From Euryarchaeota archaeon UBA256 (GTDB taxonomy: Archaea; Thermoplasmatota; Poseidoniia; Poseidoniales; Poseidoniaceae), in NCBI GenBank assembly GCA_002494645.1, contig DACE01000009.1, positions 5,566-69,565 on the forward strand: a stretch of 64,000 nt of DNA, read 5' to 3'. The notes under the pieces are model-generated. The model searched no databases and had not been told where the DNA came from. It was given only the letters and a program-made list of their open reading frames with translations. How positions within the stretch are numbered: the first letter of the stretch is position 1; the number at the start of each line of letters is the position of its first letter. Below, one piece after another: positions 28,582-36,894 of this stretch. The translations under genes and the position numbers were made by a program.

Positions 28582-29376
28582 ATGGACCGACGGACTCTAC
28601 TGACGCTCCTCTTCGCCGTGCTGGTTGGGTCAACCAACCTTGCAGGTTGTTTGGGTAATGACCTCGGTGATATCATCCCTGAGCGGAAAGGCATACCCGG
28701 TGGACTCACCTTAGCATGTCTCACCTCTTCTTCCTATACATCGATGGTTGTAGAAGTTGATTATGAACCGGGGTACAAACCATTGGCGAGCAGCACTGAC
28801 CTTCTTGTTGAGCGGTTAACGAGCGTTTGTGACAAACCTGAGGGTATCAGTATTGAATTTCAAGAAGTGAATTTTGGCCAACAAGGTGATTGGAGTGCAG
28901 AAGACGTTCGTTCGAAGGCTTGGGATCAAAAAACCGCCTCTCCGCTTGAAGGTTCAACGCTTCGTTGGCAATTGATCTTCCCGGCAGGCGGTTACGAAGA
29001 AGCCTCGGTGCTGGGCGTAGCTGTTGATGCATCAACGGTCGCTCTCTTCGGTGATTCCATTGATGAGGCAGAAGGTCCATTGGGCCGCCCCTCGGTTGAG
29101 GATGTGGAAAACAGTGTTGTTATTCATGAAGTAGGCCACCTCCTTGGTCTTGTGAATTTAGTCTATCAATCTCCCGTCGACCATGAAGATGCAGACCATC
29201 CTGGCCACTCCAATAATGATGACTCAGTGATGTACTGGGCCGTGGAATCAACGGATATTGTCAATTTCATCTTCGGTACTCTGCCCAATGACTTCGATAC
29301 GGATGACCGTAATGACTTGGCGGGTTTAGCCGACGGGTCCATCCCAATTCGTGATCAACTATGGTCCCGAGTTTGA
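28582..29376 (+). CDS. Lipoprotein with metzincin-like HExxH zinc site
   Basis: The 264-residue protein begins with a short signal and a lipobox (LAGC, Cys23), so it is probably lipid-anchored on the outer face of the membrane. At residues 182-192 it has HEVGHLLGLVN, the HExxHxxG core of metzincin metalloproteases, and about 30 residues later SVMY, which fits the Met-turn. The third zinc ligand expected at the last position of HExxHxxGxxH is Asn192; nearby His residues in DHEDADHPGH could substitute. A peptidase role is likely by family but not certain with this change. ATG 28582 is preceded by GAGGGTGGGG. It closes a run of surface-protein genes and overlaps the convergent membrane-protein gene by 22 bases. 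Confidence 0.8.
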   Translation: MDRRTLLTLLFAVLVGSTNLAGCLGNDLGDIIPERKGIPGGLTLACLTSSSYTSMVVEVDYEPGYKPLASSTDLLVERLTSVCDKPEGISIEFQEVNFGQQGDWSAEDVRSKAWDQKTASPLEGSTLRWQLIFPAGGYEEASVLGVAVDASTVALFGDSIDEAEGPLGRPSVEDVENSVVIHEVGHLLGLVNLVYQSPVDHEDADHPGHSNNDDSVMYWAVESTDIVNFIFGTLPNDFDTDDRNDLAGLADGSIPIRDQLWSRV

Positions 29377-29720
29377 GACTTGAATGCAATGGCGTCACGC
29401 CAGGCATCGAAGATTGACCACAGATACAAGCCAACCCACAGAACAATGGTAAGGGCAAGGGGTATTTGCAACAAAAACCAATCCATACCCCGTCGGTGCT
29501 CACGGTTGAAGTGCTGTCCGAGGTAAAGGAATGGGATAATGGAGAGCAGCACGGCAAGAATGGGTCGAAAAGCCCCCCATGTGCCTACGCCAAATGTGAT
29601 TTCCCTCCAAATCTCCTTGACCACGCGAACGGGCAATAGACCCTTCTTTTGTTGCGATTCTTCCGGAGAGAACTGGACAACCAACTCTTCCTCCATGCTT
29701 TCGATGCTGGAGCCCTTCAT
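29355..29720 (-). CDS. Small membrane protein, two helices
   Basis: This 121-residue protein of unknown family has an acidic N-terminus, then two hydrophobic segments (around residues 52-68, AFRPILAVLLSIIPFLYL, and 82-104, FLLQIPLALTIVLWVGLYLW) separated by a charged loop (NREHRRGMD). Both ends would be on the same side, probably cytoplasmic. ATG 29696 is an alternative start. It stands alone on the minus strand between two plus-strand genes, and its 3' end overlaps the lipoprotein gene. Aromatic and charged residue patterning supports a real gene, but no function can be named. Confidence 0.65.
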   Translation of the reverse strand: MKGSSIESMEEELVVQFSPEESQQKKGLLPVRVVKEIWREITFGVGTWGAFRPILAVLLSIIPFLYLGQHFNREHRRGMDWFLLQIPLALTIVLWVGLYLWSIFDAWRDAIAFKSQTRDHS

Positions 29721-29782
29721 TTGTCAAGGTGACGCCTTCAATGGAGGGTATGGATGAATAACTGGGGCTCCAAGGCAGAGTC

Positions 29783-30802
29783 ATGGCCAGACCTCAGGTT
29801 CTCGTAACGGGATTCGAACCCTTTGGAGACCATGCTACGAACATCAGTTCTCTTCTTGCCGAGCGATTCGTTGGTTTGATGAATCTTCACCATCCTTGGA
29901 ATGCTTCGCTTTTTGAAGTTGATTTCACCTTTGACATTCTGTCGGTTGACAAAAAAGGTTCCGTCAAAACAGCCCGTCGAATTGAGCAAGGTGAGTCGTG
30001 GGATGCAATACTTCACCTTGGATTGTGCGAGCAGTGTAGTCTTCCTCGCTTTGAGCGGAGGGCACAAGACCTGCTTCATATGCGGATTCCTGATAATGCA
30101 GGTCGGCAGATTTCCAACGAGACCTTGACGGGAGATGGTGATAGAGGCTGCTGGATTGACCCTTCTATTTGGCCGCAAGAAGGCTTCAATTCACCGTTTG
30201 AAATATCCACTGATGCAGGAGCTTATCTCTGCAACGAGACCTATTATCGAACTCTCGAGGCCTTGGCATGCATGTTCGATGATGCCAAAGGCCTTCCCAA
30301 ACCTGCGCTCTTTTTGCACCTCCCTGCTGAAACGGCCATCGACCTTGATGTTGCGCTTGAATTCGTCAAAACAACGGTAGCGTTCATGCTTCATCCAACA
30401 CCTCGCCCACCGACCGATGTTGTTGCAGGTTGTCTCTTGAACGAGCATGGCGAGCACCTGTTAGCCAGACGTTCGGCTGGACAAGATCAAGAAGGGACAT
30501 GGGAATTTCCCGGAGGCAAAATTGAGCAGAATGAGTCTTGGAAGGCTGCTCTTATTCGTGAATTTAATGAAGAATTGAATCTTGAAGTGCGACCGACTCA
30601 CCCACTGGGAACATGGGTCCACACCAACGGAGATGTCTCTCTCATGATTCATCTTATCGCGTGTGAGTTGGTTGAGCCTACCGCCAGCCCCATACTACGC
30701 GTTCACGACCAGTGGATGTGGAAGCAGGGGGGGGAGGGCAACCTCATTGATTGGACTGGCAGAGATGAAGAGATGGATGCCCACCTCGCTCGCTCGGATT
30801 AA
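29783..30802 (+). CDS. Pyroglutamyl peptidase (C15) fused to NUDIX hydrolase
   Basis: Residues 1-205 match pyrrolidone-carboxylate peptidase, which removes N-terminal pyroglutamate from peptides. The start VTGFEPFG, Glu91, RIPDNAG, Cys150 in TDAGAYLCN and His179 in LFLHLP supply the family's motifs and the Glu-Cys-His catalytic residues. Residues about 210-339 are a NUDIX hydrolase with a full box, G-x5-E-x7-REFNEELNL (Gly245 to Leu267), of the MutT/8-oxo-dGTP type. The two parts are joined without a stop or frameshift, and each is normally a separate protein of similar length. Both halves look active. No shared substrate is obvious, so the fusion may only reflect joint expression. The stop overlaps the convergent gene by four bases. 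Confidence 0.88.
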   Translation: MARPQVLVTGFEPFGDHATNISSLLAERFVGLMNLHHPWNASLFEVDFTFDILSVDKKGSVKTARRIEQGESWDAILHLGLCEQCSLPRFERRAQDLLHMRIPDNAGRQISNETLTGDGDRGCWIDPSIWPQEGFNSPFEISTDAGAYLCNETYYRTLEALACMFDDAKGLPKPALFLHLPAETAIDLDVALEFVKTTVAFMLHPTPRPPTDVVAGCLLNEHGEHLLARRSAGQDQEGTWEFPGGKIEQNESWKAALIREFNEELNLEVRPTHPLGTWVHTNGDVSLMIHLIACELVEPTASPILRVHDQWMWKQGGEGNLIDWTGRDEEMDAHLARSD

Positions 30803-31314
30803 TGCCACGTGGATGCTTCACCGTCGTCGTCCATGGTGCGTTCGTCATTGATGGTCCGTGGAACTTGTGTTCGCCCCGGATGCCAGGTGGCGGCTTCAAT
30901 CCATTGTGCCAATCCTTCGCCTTTGAGTTCGATACGGAATACACCTCCAAGGGGAGAATCTCCCGGGATTGGAAAGGCTACTTTCCCGACAGATGCGGCC
31001 TGACGGCTCAATTCAAAGGATGTTGAATCATTGTTGAGGTGTTTGGACATTGCGTCAAGGGCGGTGTCAAGGATTCGCTGTTCGTGCAAAGCACCAAGGA
31101 AGGTGGTCATCGATGGATTGAGAAATTGCCAATCTTCATCGCTTCCCTGACCAAAGTGGGGTTCATGAGGGTCTGCATCATTGGCCGCATCTGGAAAAAG
31201 ATGTTGCAGCGCTTGTAGTACCTTATCTGAGGAATCTGCACCTGAGACACGTGTTGCAATGTTGATGGAGATACCTTCACCGATTCCGCTCAAGCGAAGT
31301 CTCCCCCCAACCAT
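30799..31314 (-). CDS. COG1325-like RNA-binding protein
   Basis: The 171-residue protein resembles the archaeal RNA-binding family PF01877/COG1325 (once called a possible exosome subunit). The match is in general layout: a first strand (ISINIATRVSG), DKVLQALQHLFPD, then PHFGQGSDE where the family has a GHYGNP-like turn, and FELSRQAASVGKVAF where it has the LRFDKQAAxxG segment. ATG 31314 is chosen because it starts at the family's first strand; a further-upstream start at 31467 would overlap the glycosyltransferase gene on the other strand. Function in RNA binding is known only at family level. The Asp/Glu-rich C-terminus is an extra. Moderate certainty on family. Confidence 0.65.
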   Translation of the reverse strand: MVGGRLRLSGIGEGISINIATRVSGADSSDKVLQALQHLFPDAANDADPHEPHFGQGSDEDWQFLNPSMTTFLGALHEQRILDTALDAMSKHLNNDSTSFELSRQAASVGKVAFPIPGDSPLGGVFRIELKGEGLAQWIEAATWHPGRTQVPRTINDERTMDDDGEASTWH

Positions 31315-31404
31315 GCTTCGGGTACATGCTTTTCCTTCAAGAACATACCTTCCCTTCCTCCAATGAAGGCAAAGGGTGAAAATCTCTCGGGTTTTTTTTG
31401 CCAC

Positions 31405-32442
31405 ATGGGTGGCGCGGACGGACCAGTATATGCTACGGTCATCCCCGTCCTGAACGAGCGAGAGCACATTGAGAAATGCCTTCGTTCATTCATGCAGCAA
31501 AACATCGACCCTTCGCTTCACATGGTCATGGTTCTTGATGGCGGTTCAACCGACGGAACTCAAAGCATCATACGCGACCTTCAGGAAGAGTACGCGACGG
31601 AGCAGTCGCCCGAATTAGTCTTCAAGGAGAATCCCGGCCGGACCGTTGCTCACGGACGTAATGAAGCGATGAAGCATCTACCGACCAGCGTGCAGTTTCT
31701 CATCGAAATGATCGGTCACGCAAGTGTTGAACCGACACATCTTGAGCAGAGAATTCGGGCTTGGGACGAGTGTGAAGGGCTCAGTACCAAACCTCTTGCT
31801 GGCGTAGGTGTCAAAGTATGTTCTCCGACGACATCAATGAACCATGTCGAAACGTGGATTGAATCCGCTCTCCATTCGCCTTTTGGTCAGAGCGGTGGCC
31901 AATTCAGTGATTTCGCAACGGTTGGCCCGACCCAAGTCCCTGCATTTGTCATGCACCGGCGGGATGTGATTGAGGCGGTCGGCGGGTGGGATGAGGCCTA
32001 TCTCACCAGTCAAGACAGCGAACTTTCAATGCGCTTGCTCCAATCCGGATATTCGTTGTATCGTTCACCGAATAGCGAGGTGACCATGCGAAAACGCACC
32101 AGCCTTGGCAAATGGTGGAAAATGAGTCATCGTTATGGGTTTTGGCGTACAAAAGTCTTGAAAAAATACCCCAAGCGGGCCAAATGGAAAGAATTTCTGC
32201 CGCTTATTGGGCTCGCTGGAACCTTGGCGTTAGCCCTAGCAGGATTTCCATGGTGGTGGCTTGGAGCGGGTCTCTACGCCGGTGTATTATCCCTTGAATC
32301 GCTGAGGCAAAGTATTCTCCGTAAGGACATTACGTGCCTTGTAGGTACACCTCTTTCGCTCCTCATATTGCACACAGGATTCTCAGTTGGATTAATTGAC
32401 GGTCTGGTTCGAAAAGGTCGGATGCCCAGTGATCGTAGTTAA
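31405..32442 (+). CDS. Family 2 glycosyltransferase, ExoA-like
   Basis: The N-terminal GT-A domain begins YATVIPVLNEREHIEKCL and has VLDGGSTDGT, NPGRTVAHGRNEA and GGWDEAYLTSQDSELSMRL, all in the order seen in ExoA-like polysaccharide glycosyltransferases. Two hydrophobic segments near the C-terminus anchor it in the membrane. It would transfer a sugar from a nucleotide or lipid donor to a surface glycan or to protein-linked glycans. The family usually has an Asp-x-His at the metal site; here the stretch reads EMIGHASVEP, without that Asp. ATG 31405 gives a normal family start; ATG 31363 would add 14 residues coded by a tract with eight T in a row. It is 345 residues long. Confidence 0.82.
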   Translation: MGGADGPVYATVIPVLNEREHIEKCLRSFMQQNIDPSLHMVMVLDGGSTDGTQSIIRDLQEEYATEQSPELVFKENPGRTVAHGRNEAMKHLPTSVQFLIEMIGHASVEPTHLEQRIRAWDECEGLSTKPLAGVGVKVCSPTTSMNHVETWIESALHSPFGQSGGQFSDFATVGPTQVPAFVMHRRDVIEAVGGWDEAYLTSQDSELSMRLLQSGYSLYRSPNSEVTMRKRTSLGKWWKMSHRYGFWRTKVLKKYPKRAKWKEFLPLIGLAGTLALALAGFPWWWLGAGLYAGVLSLESLRQSILRKDITCLVGTPLSLLILHTGFSVGLIDGLVRKGRMPSDRS

Positions 32443-32462
32443 CACATCATGCCCATAGATAC

Positions 32463-33422
32463 ATGAGCCATGAACAAAAGCAGGAAATGAGTTCGATGGT
32501 TGAAGCAAGGCGCCAGACCTCTCGCGGCTTGACCGTGTTGCCTCTCCTCCTCATGGGTGCAACCCACCTTTCAGTTCAACCACTTCGAGCGATGTTTGAA
32601 TTGGAACCTCGCTTGATGTACGGGTGGTACCTCATCGCCATCGTTCTTGGTGTTGTACTGTTTCGTAAATCACGCGTGATCAAAGACCATGAATACAATC
32701 GTGCGAAGGCTATGAAGAAAATTAAGCATGTTTACGAGGCTGAACAACGCGGAGTATGGGACACCAATGTTGAACTCAACCCGACTATGGACGCTGTTAC
32801 CAAAGCAGGCCTCAATCAAAGTGTGGCTGCCTTCTCGAGTGAGGCTCCAGAAATGGAACTCGAAGATGAAGAACGCGTCGAAGTGAGCATGCTGACAGAA
32901 TCACAACATGTCCGCAAGGCATCAGCACGTGTTTCTGGTGAAGCATCCTTTGACGATGAAGTTATCACCGGGACGATCGGTGCTACCCGCAAAACAGGCT
33001 TAATGGACCAAATTTTGGACGGGATTTCCGGACTTTTTGGCAGAGATGCACGTGCGGTTCGTGAAGAAAAACGACGGGCACGGCTCAAAGCCACTGCATC
33101 CTCCTCCCCCGTTGTGGCTCAGCGACCCATTGCACCGTTGCGATTGACAAAAAGCAATGATGAAACCGAAATTGACATGACCAGCATGAGTGATTCTGGC
33201 GGTGTAAAAACGGTCATTACATCTTCGGGACAAGAACGTGATTCTTCCTCCTTTGGTGAAGAAAAAACCTTGCCTTCACAATCAATAGAGAGCATGGCCA
33301 TGATGGGTCAGGCGCCGAGTGCCAGCAATCGCATCCAAACGGCAGGCCCTGTTTGTTCTGGTTGTCAATCTCCGGTCACACCCAGTGAACGATTTTGCCC
33401 GCATTGTGGTCTTGATCTTTAG
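32463..33422 (+). CDS. Membrane protein with C-terminal zinc ribbon
   Basis: The 319-residue protein has two hydrophobic segments near the N-terminus (about residues 22-42 and 56-70), a long polar, probably disordered middle rich in Ser, Glu and Arg, and a C-terminal double CxxC zinc ribbon (CSGCQSPVTPSERFCPHCGL). Both ends would lie in the cytoplasm. Such ribbons usually mediate protein or nucleic-acid contacts. No family was recognised. It follows the glycosyltransferase by 20 bases and precedes dnaJ by 58, so it may share transcripts with either. Confidence 0.75.
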   Translation: MSHEQKQEMSSMVEARRQTSRGLTVLPLLLMGATHLSVQPLRAMFELEPRLMYGWYLIAIVLGVVLFRKSRVIKDHEYNRAKAMKKIKHVYEAEQRGVWDTNVELNPTMDAVTKAGLNQSVAAFSSEAPEMELEDEERVEVSMLTESQHVRKASARVSGEASFDDEVITGTIGATRKTGLMDQILDGISGLFGRDARAVREEKRRARLKATASSSPVVAQRPIAPLRLTKSNDETEIDMTSMSDSGGVKTVITSSGQERDSSSFGEEKTLPSQSIESMAMMGQAPSASNRIQTAGPVCSGCQSPVTPSERFCPHCGLDL

Positions 33423-33480
33423 AGAACGACCCGTGAGATTGAAAGCAGACCTCTCGTCGTAGCGGTAAGGGGGCACTGTT

Positions 33481-34602
33481 TTGGCAGACAAACGAGACTA
33501 CTACGAGGTGCTGGGTGTTGAACGCTCAGCCAGTGAAGGTGATCTCAAAAATGCCTTTCGAAGGCTCGCTCGCAAGTACCATCCAGACCGGAGCACAGAA
33601 GAAGATGCTGAGGATCGGTTCAAAGAGATTCAAGAGGCTTATGCCGTTCTTTCCGATGAACAAAAGCGGGCGCATTATGACCGATTTGGACATGATGGTC
33701 CTCAGGGCAATCCCTTCGGTGGATTTGGCGGGGGCGGTTTCAATATCAATTTGGAAGACATCCTTGGTGGAGATTTCTTTTCTTCGATGTTTGGTGGCTC
33801 TTCACGACGACGCAGTCGCCGGGGCTCCGACATTCTTCTCAGGCATACCATCGACCTCATTGATGTGCTGAACGGTACTGACCAAGAAGTGACTCTTGAC
33901 CTGCCTCAGCCCTGTGGTTCATGTGATGGAACGGGTGCCGATGGCGGTGATTTGGTCACGTGCTCACGGTGTTCTGGACAAGGACAAGTTCGTGTGCGCC
34001 AACAAGTTGGACCTTTCATACAACAATCCGTTCAGCCATGTGATGCATGTTCAGGTCGTGGAAGCGTGAGCGAGAATGCTTGCGATGCCTGTTCGGGCAA
34101 GGGGCAAGAAATGGAAAGTACCACCCTGCGTTTTTCCGTTCCATTGGGCACAGAAGATGGTAGTCGCCTCCGCATGCGTGGCAAGGGTGAACCGGCTCCT
34201 CAGGGCCAAGGGGAAAGTGGCGACCTCTTCATTGAACTCGAAGTTGAACAGCATCCTTGGTTTGAACGCAGTGGTTCTGACCTGATTATGTCTCTTCCTC
34301 TTGGTTATCCCGACCTTCTTTTGGGAACGACTGTCACCCTTTCCCATCTCGATGACAAACCACTTGTCGTCAAGGTTCCATCCAATTCCAATTCTGGCGA
34401 AACGATCGAAATCAAAAAACGAGGCTTGCCAAGGCAACGTGGTAGCGGTCGGGGCGATGTCATTGTATTGTTGAAACTGCACATGCCTGCAAAAATACCC
34501 AAAGGTACCAAGAAAACCATGGCAACGCTTCGTGACCAATTGAGTCCAAACGATCTCGAACAAAGCATCATCGACGACGCTAAGGAACGACGTAGTTCAT
34601 GA
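33481..34602 (+). CDS. dnaJ: Chaperone DnaJ
   Basis: The full-length type I Hsp40 of 373 residues stimulates the ATPase of DnaK and holds unfolded protein. It has a J domain at about 5-70 with the HPD motif at 34-36, a Gly/Phe-rich linker at about 74-108, and four CxxCxGxG zinc repeats starting at Cys145, 161, 187 and 201, followed by the two C-terminal substrate-binding domains. The TTG start at 33481 is supported by AAGGGGG seven bases upstream and by the family start (DYYEVLGV). DnaK and GrpE, its usual neighbours, are not in the window. Archaea acquired this system from bacteria, so transfer is likely in its history. Its stop overlaps the convergent gene by six bases. Confidence 0.97.
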   Translation: MADKRDYYEVLGVERSASEGDLKNAFRRLARKYHPDRSTEEDAEDRFKEIQEAYAVLSDEQKRAHYDRFGHDGPQGNPFGGFGGGGFNINLEDILGGDFFSSMFGGSSRRRSRRGSDILLRHTIDLIDVLNGTDQEVTLDLPQPCGSCDGTGADGGDLVTCSRCSGQGQVRVRQQVGPFIQQSVQPCDACSGRGSVSENACDACSGKGQEMESTTLRFSVPLGTEDGSRLRMRGKGEPAPQGQGESGDLFIELEVEQHPWFERSGSDLIMSLPLGYPDLLLGTTVTLSHLDDKPLVVKVPSNSNSGETIEIKKRGLPRQRGSGRGDVIVLLKLHMPAKIPKGTKKTMATLRDQLSPNDLEQSIIDDAKERRSS

Positions 34603-36810
34603 TTCTTCCAAAGCCCTCGGTAGCGTTTCTGGTATCCGTGCTGCGAAGGGTTGATTGTTGATTCGGCCGTTCAATTCAATGTCAACCGATGGTGCGCTTC
34701 CTTGTAATTCGACCATCAAAAATGCCCGATGTCCTTCACTCAGTGTATCCAAGAAGACTTCTTCGCCTTGATGTAAAAAACGAGGTTCAACGGAGACGAC
34801 TTGATACGCCTCTCCGTCTGGAGCGTCAAACCTCAGGGCTGCAAGTTCCCAATCACCTTCAATCACATGAAGTCCGATCACCAGAGGCCAACTTAGTTCA
34901 ACTTTGGAGAGACGGGAGTCTACTCGCCAAACTGCGAGAGCGAGATGTTCAGTACGGTGATGTAGCGTTGGTTCACCCCATGCATCCATTCCATCTTCCC
35001 ATTCCAATTGAGCAACGGCATGCAGGGCACGAGCGATGTCTTTCTGTGAGGACTTCACATTGAGCTCTCCAGAGTCCAATCGTGCACTATACCAAGCAAG
35101 TCGTTCCTTTTTCTCAATAATTTGGCGACCGAAGTCCTTCGCCCGTTTGATGTCAATGGCCAAATAAAGGACGGGAATTAAGAACAGAGCTCCCAAAAAC
35201 CATCGGGCTAAGCCGCCCCAAAATACAGCATCTTCACTTGGAGGGAACCATGGTTCTTCTCCCTCATCAACCAGGGCGTAGGTCGACGTGATTCTGTAGG
35301 CGTGTGAGGGGACGTCTTCACCCCACAAATGAGGCGTGGCTTGGGATGCATTTTGGAACCGTATTTGCAAGTATTGCGTACCCCTACCTACTTGGAGTCC
35401 GAGTTTCAGTTGGTCTGCAGCAGGTCGGGTGATGTCCGTATTCAGAACTTCCCCAGTCGCCTGGTCGATGTCCCAAACTTGAAGTTCCAGATTCGTGATG
35501 TTCCCCTCAATGGTGAACTGGAGGAAATGAATCGAATCCATCCAACCGTCAACCTCCAATCGATAGGTGTCCACGGTATCATGGACGCCAAGGGTGAATT
35601 CCGCCTCGAGGCTGGTTGTGAGGTTCAACAGTGGCCATGAAGCATTGTTGATGTTGAGTGATGAAGGCAGTATTGATGGTGCCTCAAGGCCCGCATGGTC
35701 GCTGAAATCATGCATGTTGAACTCGATGGCAAACACGGGTGTTTCCTTGATGATGACTCGGCCACCGTCGATACCCGGATAGGGGTAGGTTCGAAGTGAT
35801 TCTCCCTGAAGCAAGAATTGCTCTTCTCCCTCGACCCAATTGCCGTCCAATAACTGGTCCACTTGCAGATGAACATCGCCCAGTCGTGAGTGGAGGTCCA
35901 GGTAGCGTGTTTGGGTCCAGTCAAGGGGTGAGACTGTTGAATTATGCCCGAGTACTTCGCTTCCGTATCGTAAATCTTGGCCGATAAGGGGAGTCGTTGG
36001 TTGTGCCTCAAACAGGAAAAGATGAGCGCTCCAATAGGACGGGGTTATGCCCGTGCTTAGCCGTGCAATAAATCGTCCATCATCACTTGCAGTCCACCAG
36101 GAAGAGGGTGGTGGGTCTCCTGACAACTCGGTGAAGGCGGCAGTCAGGTGGTGAACGTTCTCCATGAGATGTTCGGTTTCAGAATCTTGGAAGTACATTT
36201 GGAGGTTGAGGTCATGGCTGGATTCAAGCCATTGCCACTCAAGGGTATCACCCTTTGAGGCATTCACAATCACGTACTCGTCGTGTTCTGTATCAAGGGT
36301 GCCCGAATGGTGAAGGTTGGCAAGATTACCATCATCGATGCCCGCTAATGTGCCACGATCGGTGTCCATGCACATGCTTGCATTCAAACAGCGACCAACC
36401 TCGTGAGATACTGCTGTAGAGGATGGACTTGGGCGGATGGTTGGGTTGGTGTCTGAGATGTTCGTGGTGAGGGAGAAATGAACGGTCTCATCAACCGTAC
36501 TGCTGAGTTCGAAGGTCAATTCGTTTGCATTCGCTGCAAACAATACCACCCGCTGACCGTCGCTGGCGGAGTCATCACTATGCTCCAACATCACCTCACA
36601 CGCTTGACAATTTACCGTCACCATGGTGCTGGTATTGGGTTGGACGGAAATGGTCGCAACATAGGTATCTCCTGCGATGAGGTCAAGGGTGTTGATGCGC
36701 TGAAGTTCATCTAAATCTCGTATGGCTGCAGAAGCCTGAATGGGCAGCGCAGCCATCAAGAAGAGCCCCAAGAGGAGCAGGGCGGCCGCTCTGTGGTATT
36801 GCCTTCCCAT
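34597..36810 (-). CDS. Surface protein with one membrane helix and cytoplasmic domain
   Basis: This 737-residue protein has a signal peptide (AAALLLLGLFLMAALPIQASA), an extracellular part of about 500 residues, a transmembrane helix at about 530-550 (WFLGALFLIPVLYLAID), and a cytoplasmic domain of nearly 190 residues. Extracellular segments such as EHDEYVIVNASKGDTLEWQW resemble bacterial pre-peptidase C-terminal (PPC)-like beta domains. The cytoplasmic part begins with a charged helix (RQIIEKKERLAWYSARLD) and ends in beta-rich sequence without recognised motifs. A single-pass architecture with a sizeable inner domain fits a sensor or an anchoring protein; neither is shown. It is divergent from arcS. 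Confidence 0.8.
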   Translation of the reverse strand: MGRQYHRAAALLLLGLFLMAALPIQASAAIRDLDELQRINTLDLIAGDTYVATISVQPNTSTMVTVNCQACEVMLEHSDDSASDGQRVVLFAANANELTFELSSTVDETVHFSLTTNISDTNPTIRPSPSSTAVSHEVGRCLNASMCMDTDRGTLAGIDDGNLANLHHSGTLDTEHDEYVIVNASKGDTLEWQWLESSHDLNLQMYFQDSETEHLMENVHHLTAAFTELSGDPPPSSWWTASDDGRFIARLSTGITPSYWSAHLFLFEAQPTTPLIGQDLRYGSEVLGHNSTVSPLDWTQTRYLDLHSRLGDVHLQVDQLLDGNWVEGEEQFLLQGESLRTYPYPGIDGGRVIIKETPVFAIEFNMHDFSDHAGLEAPSILPSSLNINNASWPLLNLTTSLEAEFTLGVHDTVDTYRLEVDGWMDSIHFLQFTIEGNITNLELQVWDIDQATGEVLNTDITRPAADQLKLGLQVGRGTQYLQIRFQNASQATPHLWGEDVPSHAYRITSTYALVDEGEEPWFPPSEDAVFWGGLARWFLGALFLIPVLYLAIDIKRAKDFGRQIIEKKERLAWYSARLDSGELNVKSSQKDIARALHAVAQLEWEDGMDAWGEPTLHHRTEHLALAVWRVDSRLSKVELSWPLVIGLHVIEGDWELAALRFDAPDGEAYQVVSVEPRFLHQGEEVFLDTLSEGHRAFLMVELQGSAPSVDIELNGRINNQPFAARIPETLPRALEES

Positions 36811-36894
36811 GCTTTGGCGTAGCGGTGATGACTTTCAAACCACCCCCCTCTTTGGGTTCAAACCCTTGAAGAAGACGAGCGACCCCGACCCATC

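Noticed and set aside
29800..29825. tRNA T-arm-like sequence (GGGTTCGAATCC on the minus strand)
   Set aside because: It lies within the pyroglutamyl peptidase codons for TGFEPFG, and no acceptor, D or anticodon stems can be built around it.
31390..31402. Run of eight T as a terminator or frameshift site
   Set aside because: It lies just before the preferred glycosyltransferase start; no slipped product makes sense, and it could as well be promoter-proximal sequence.
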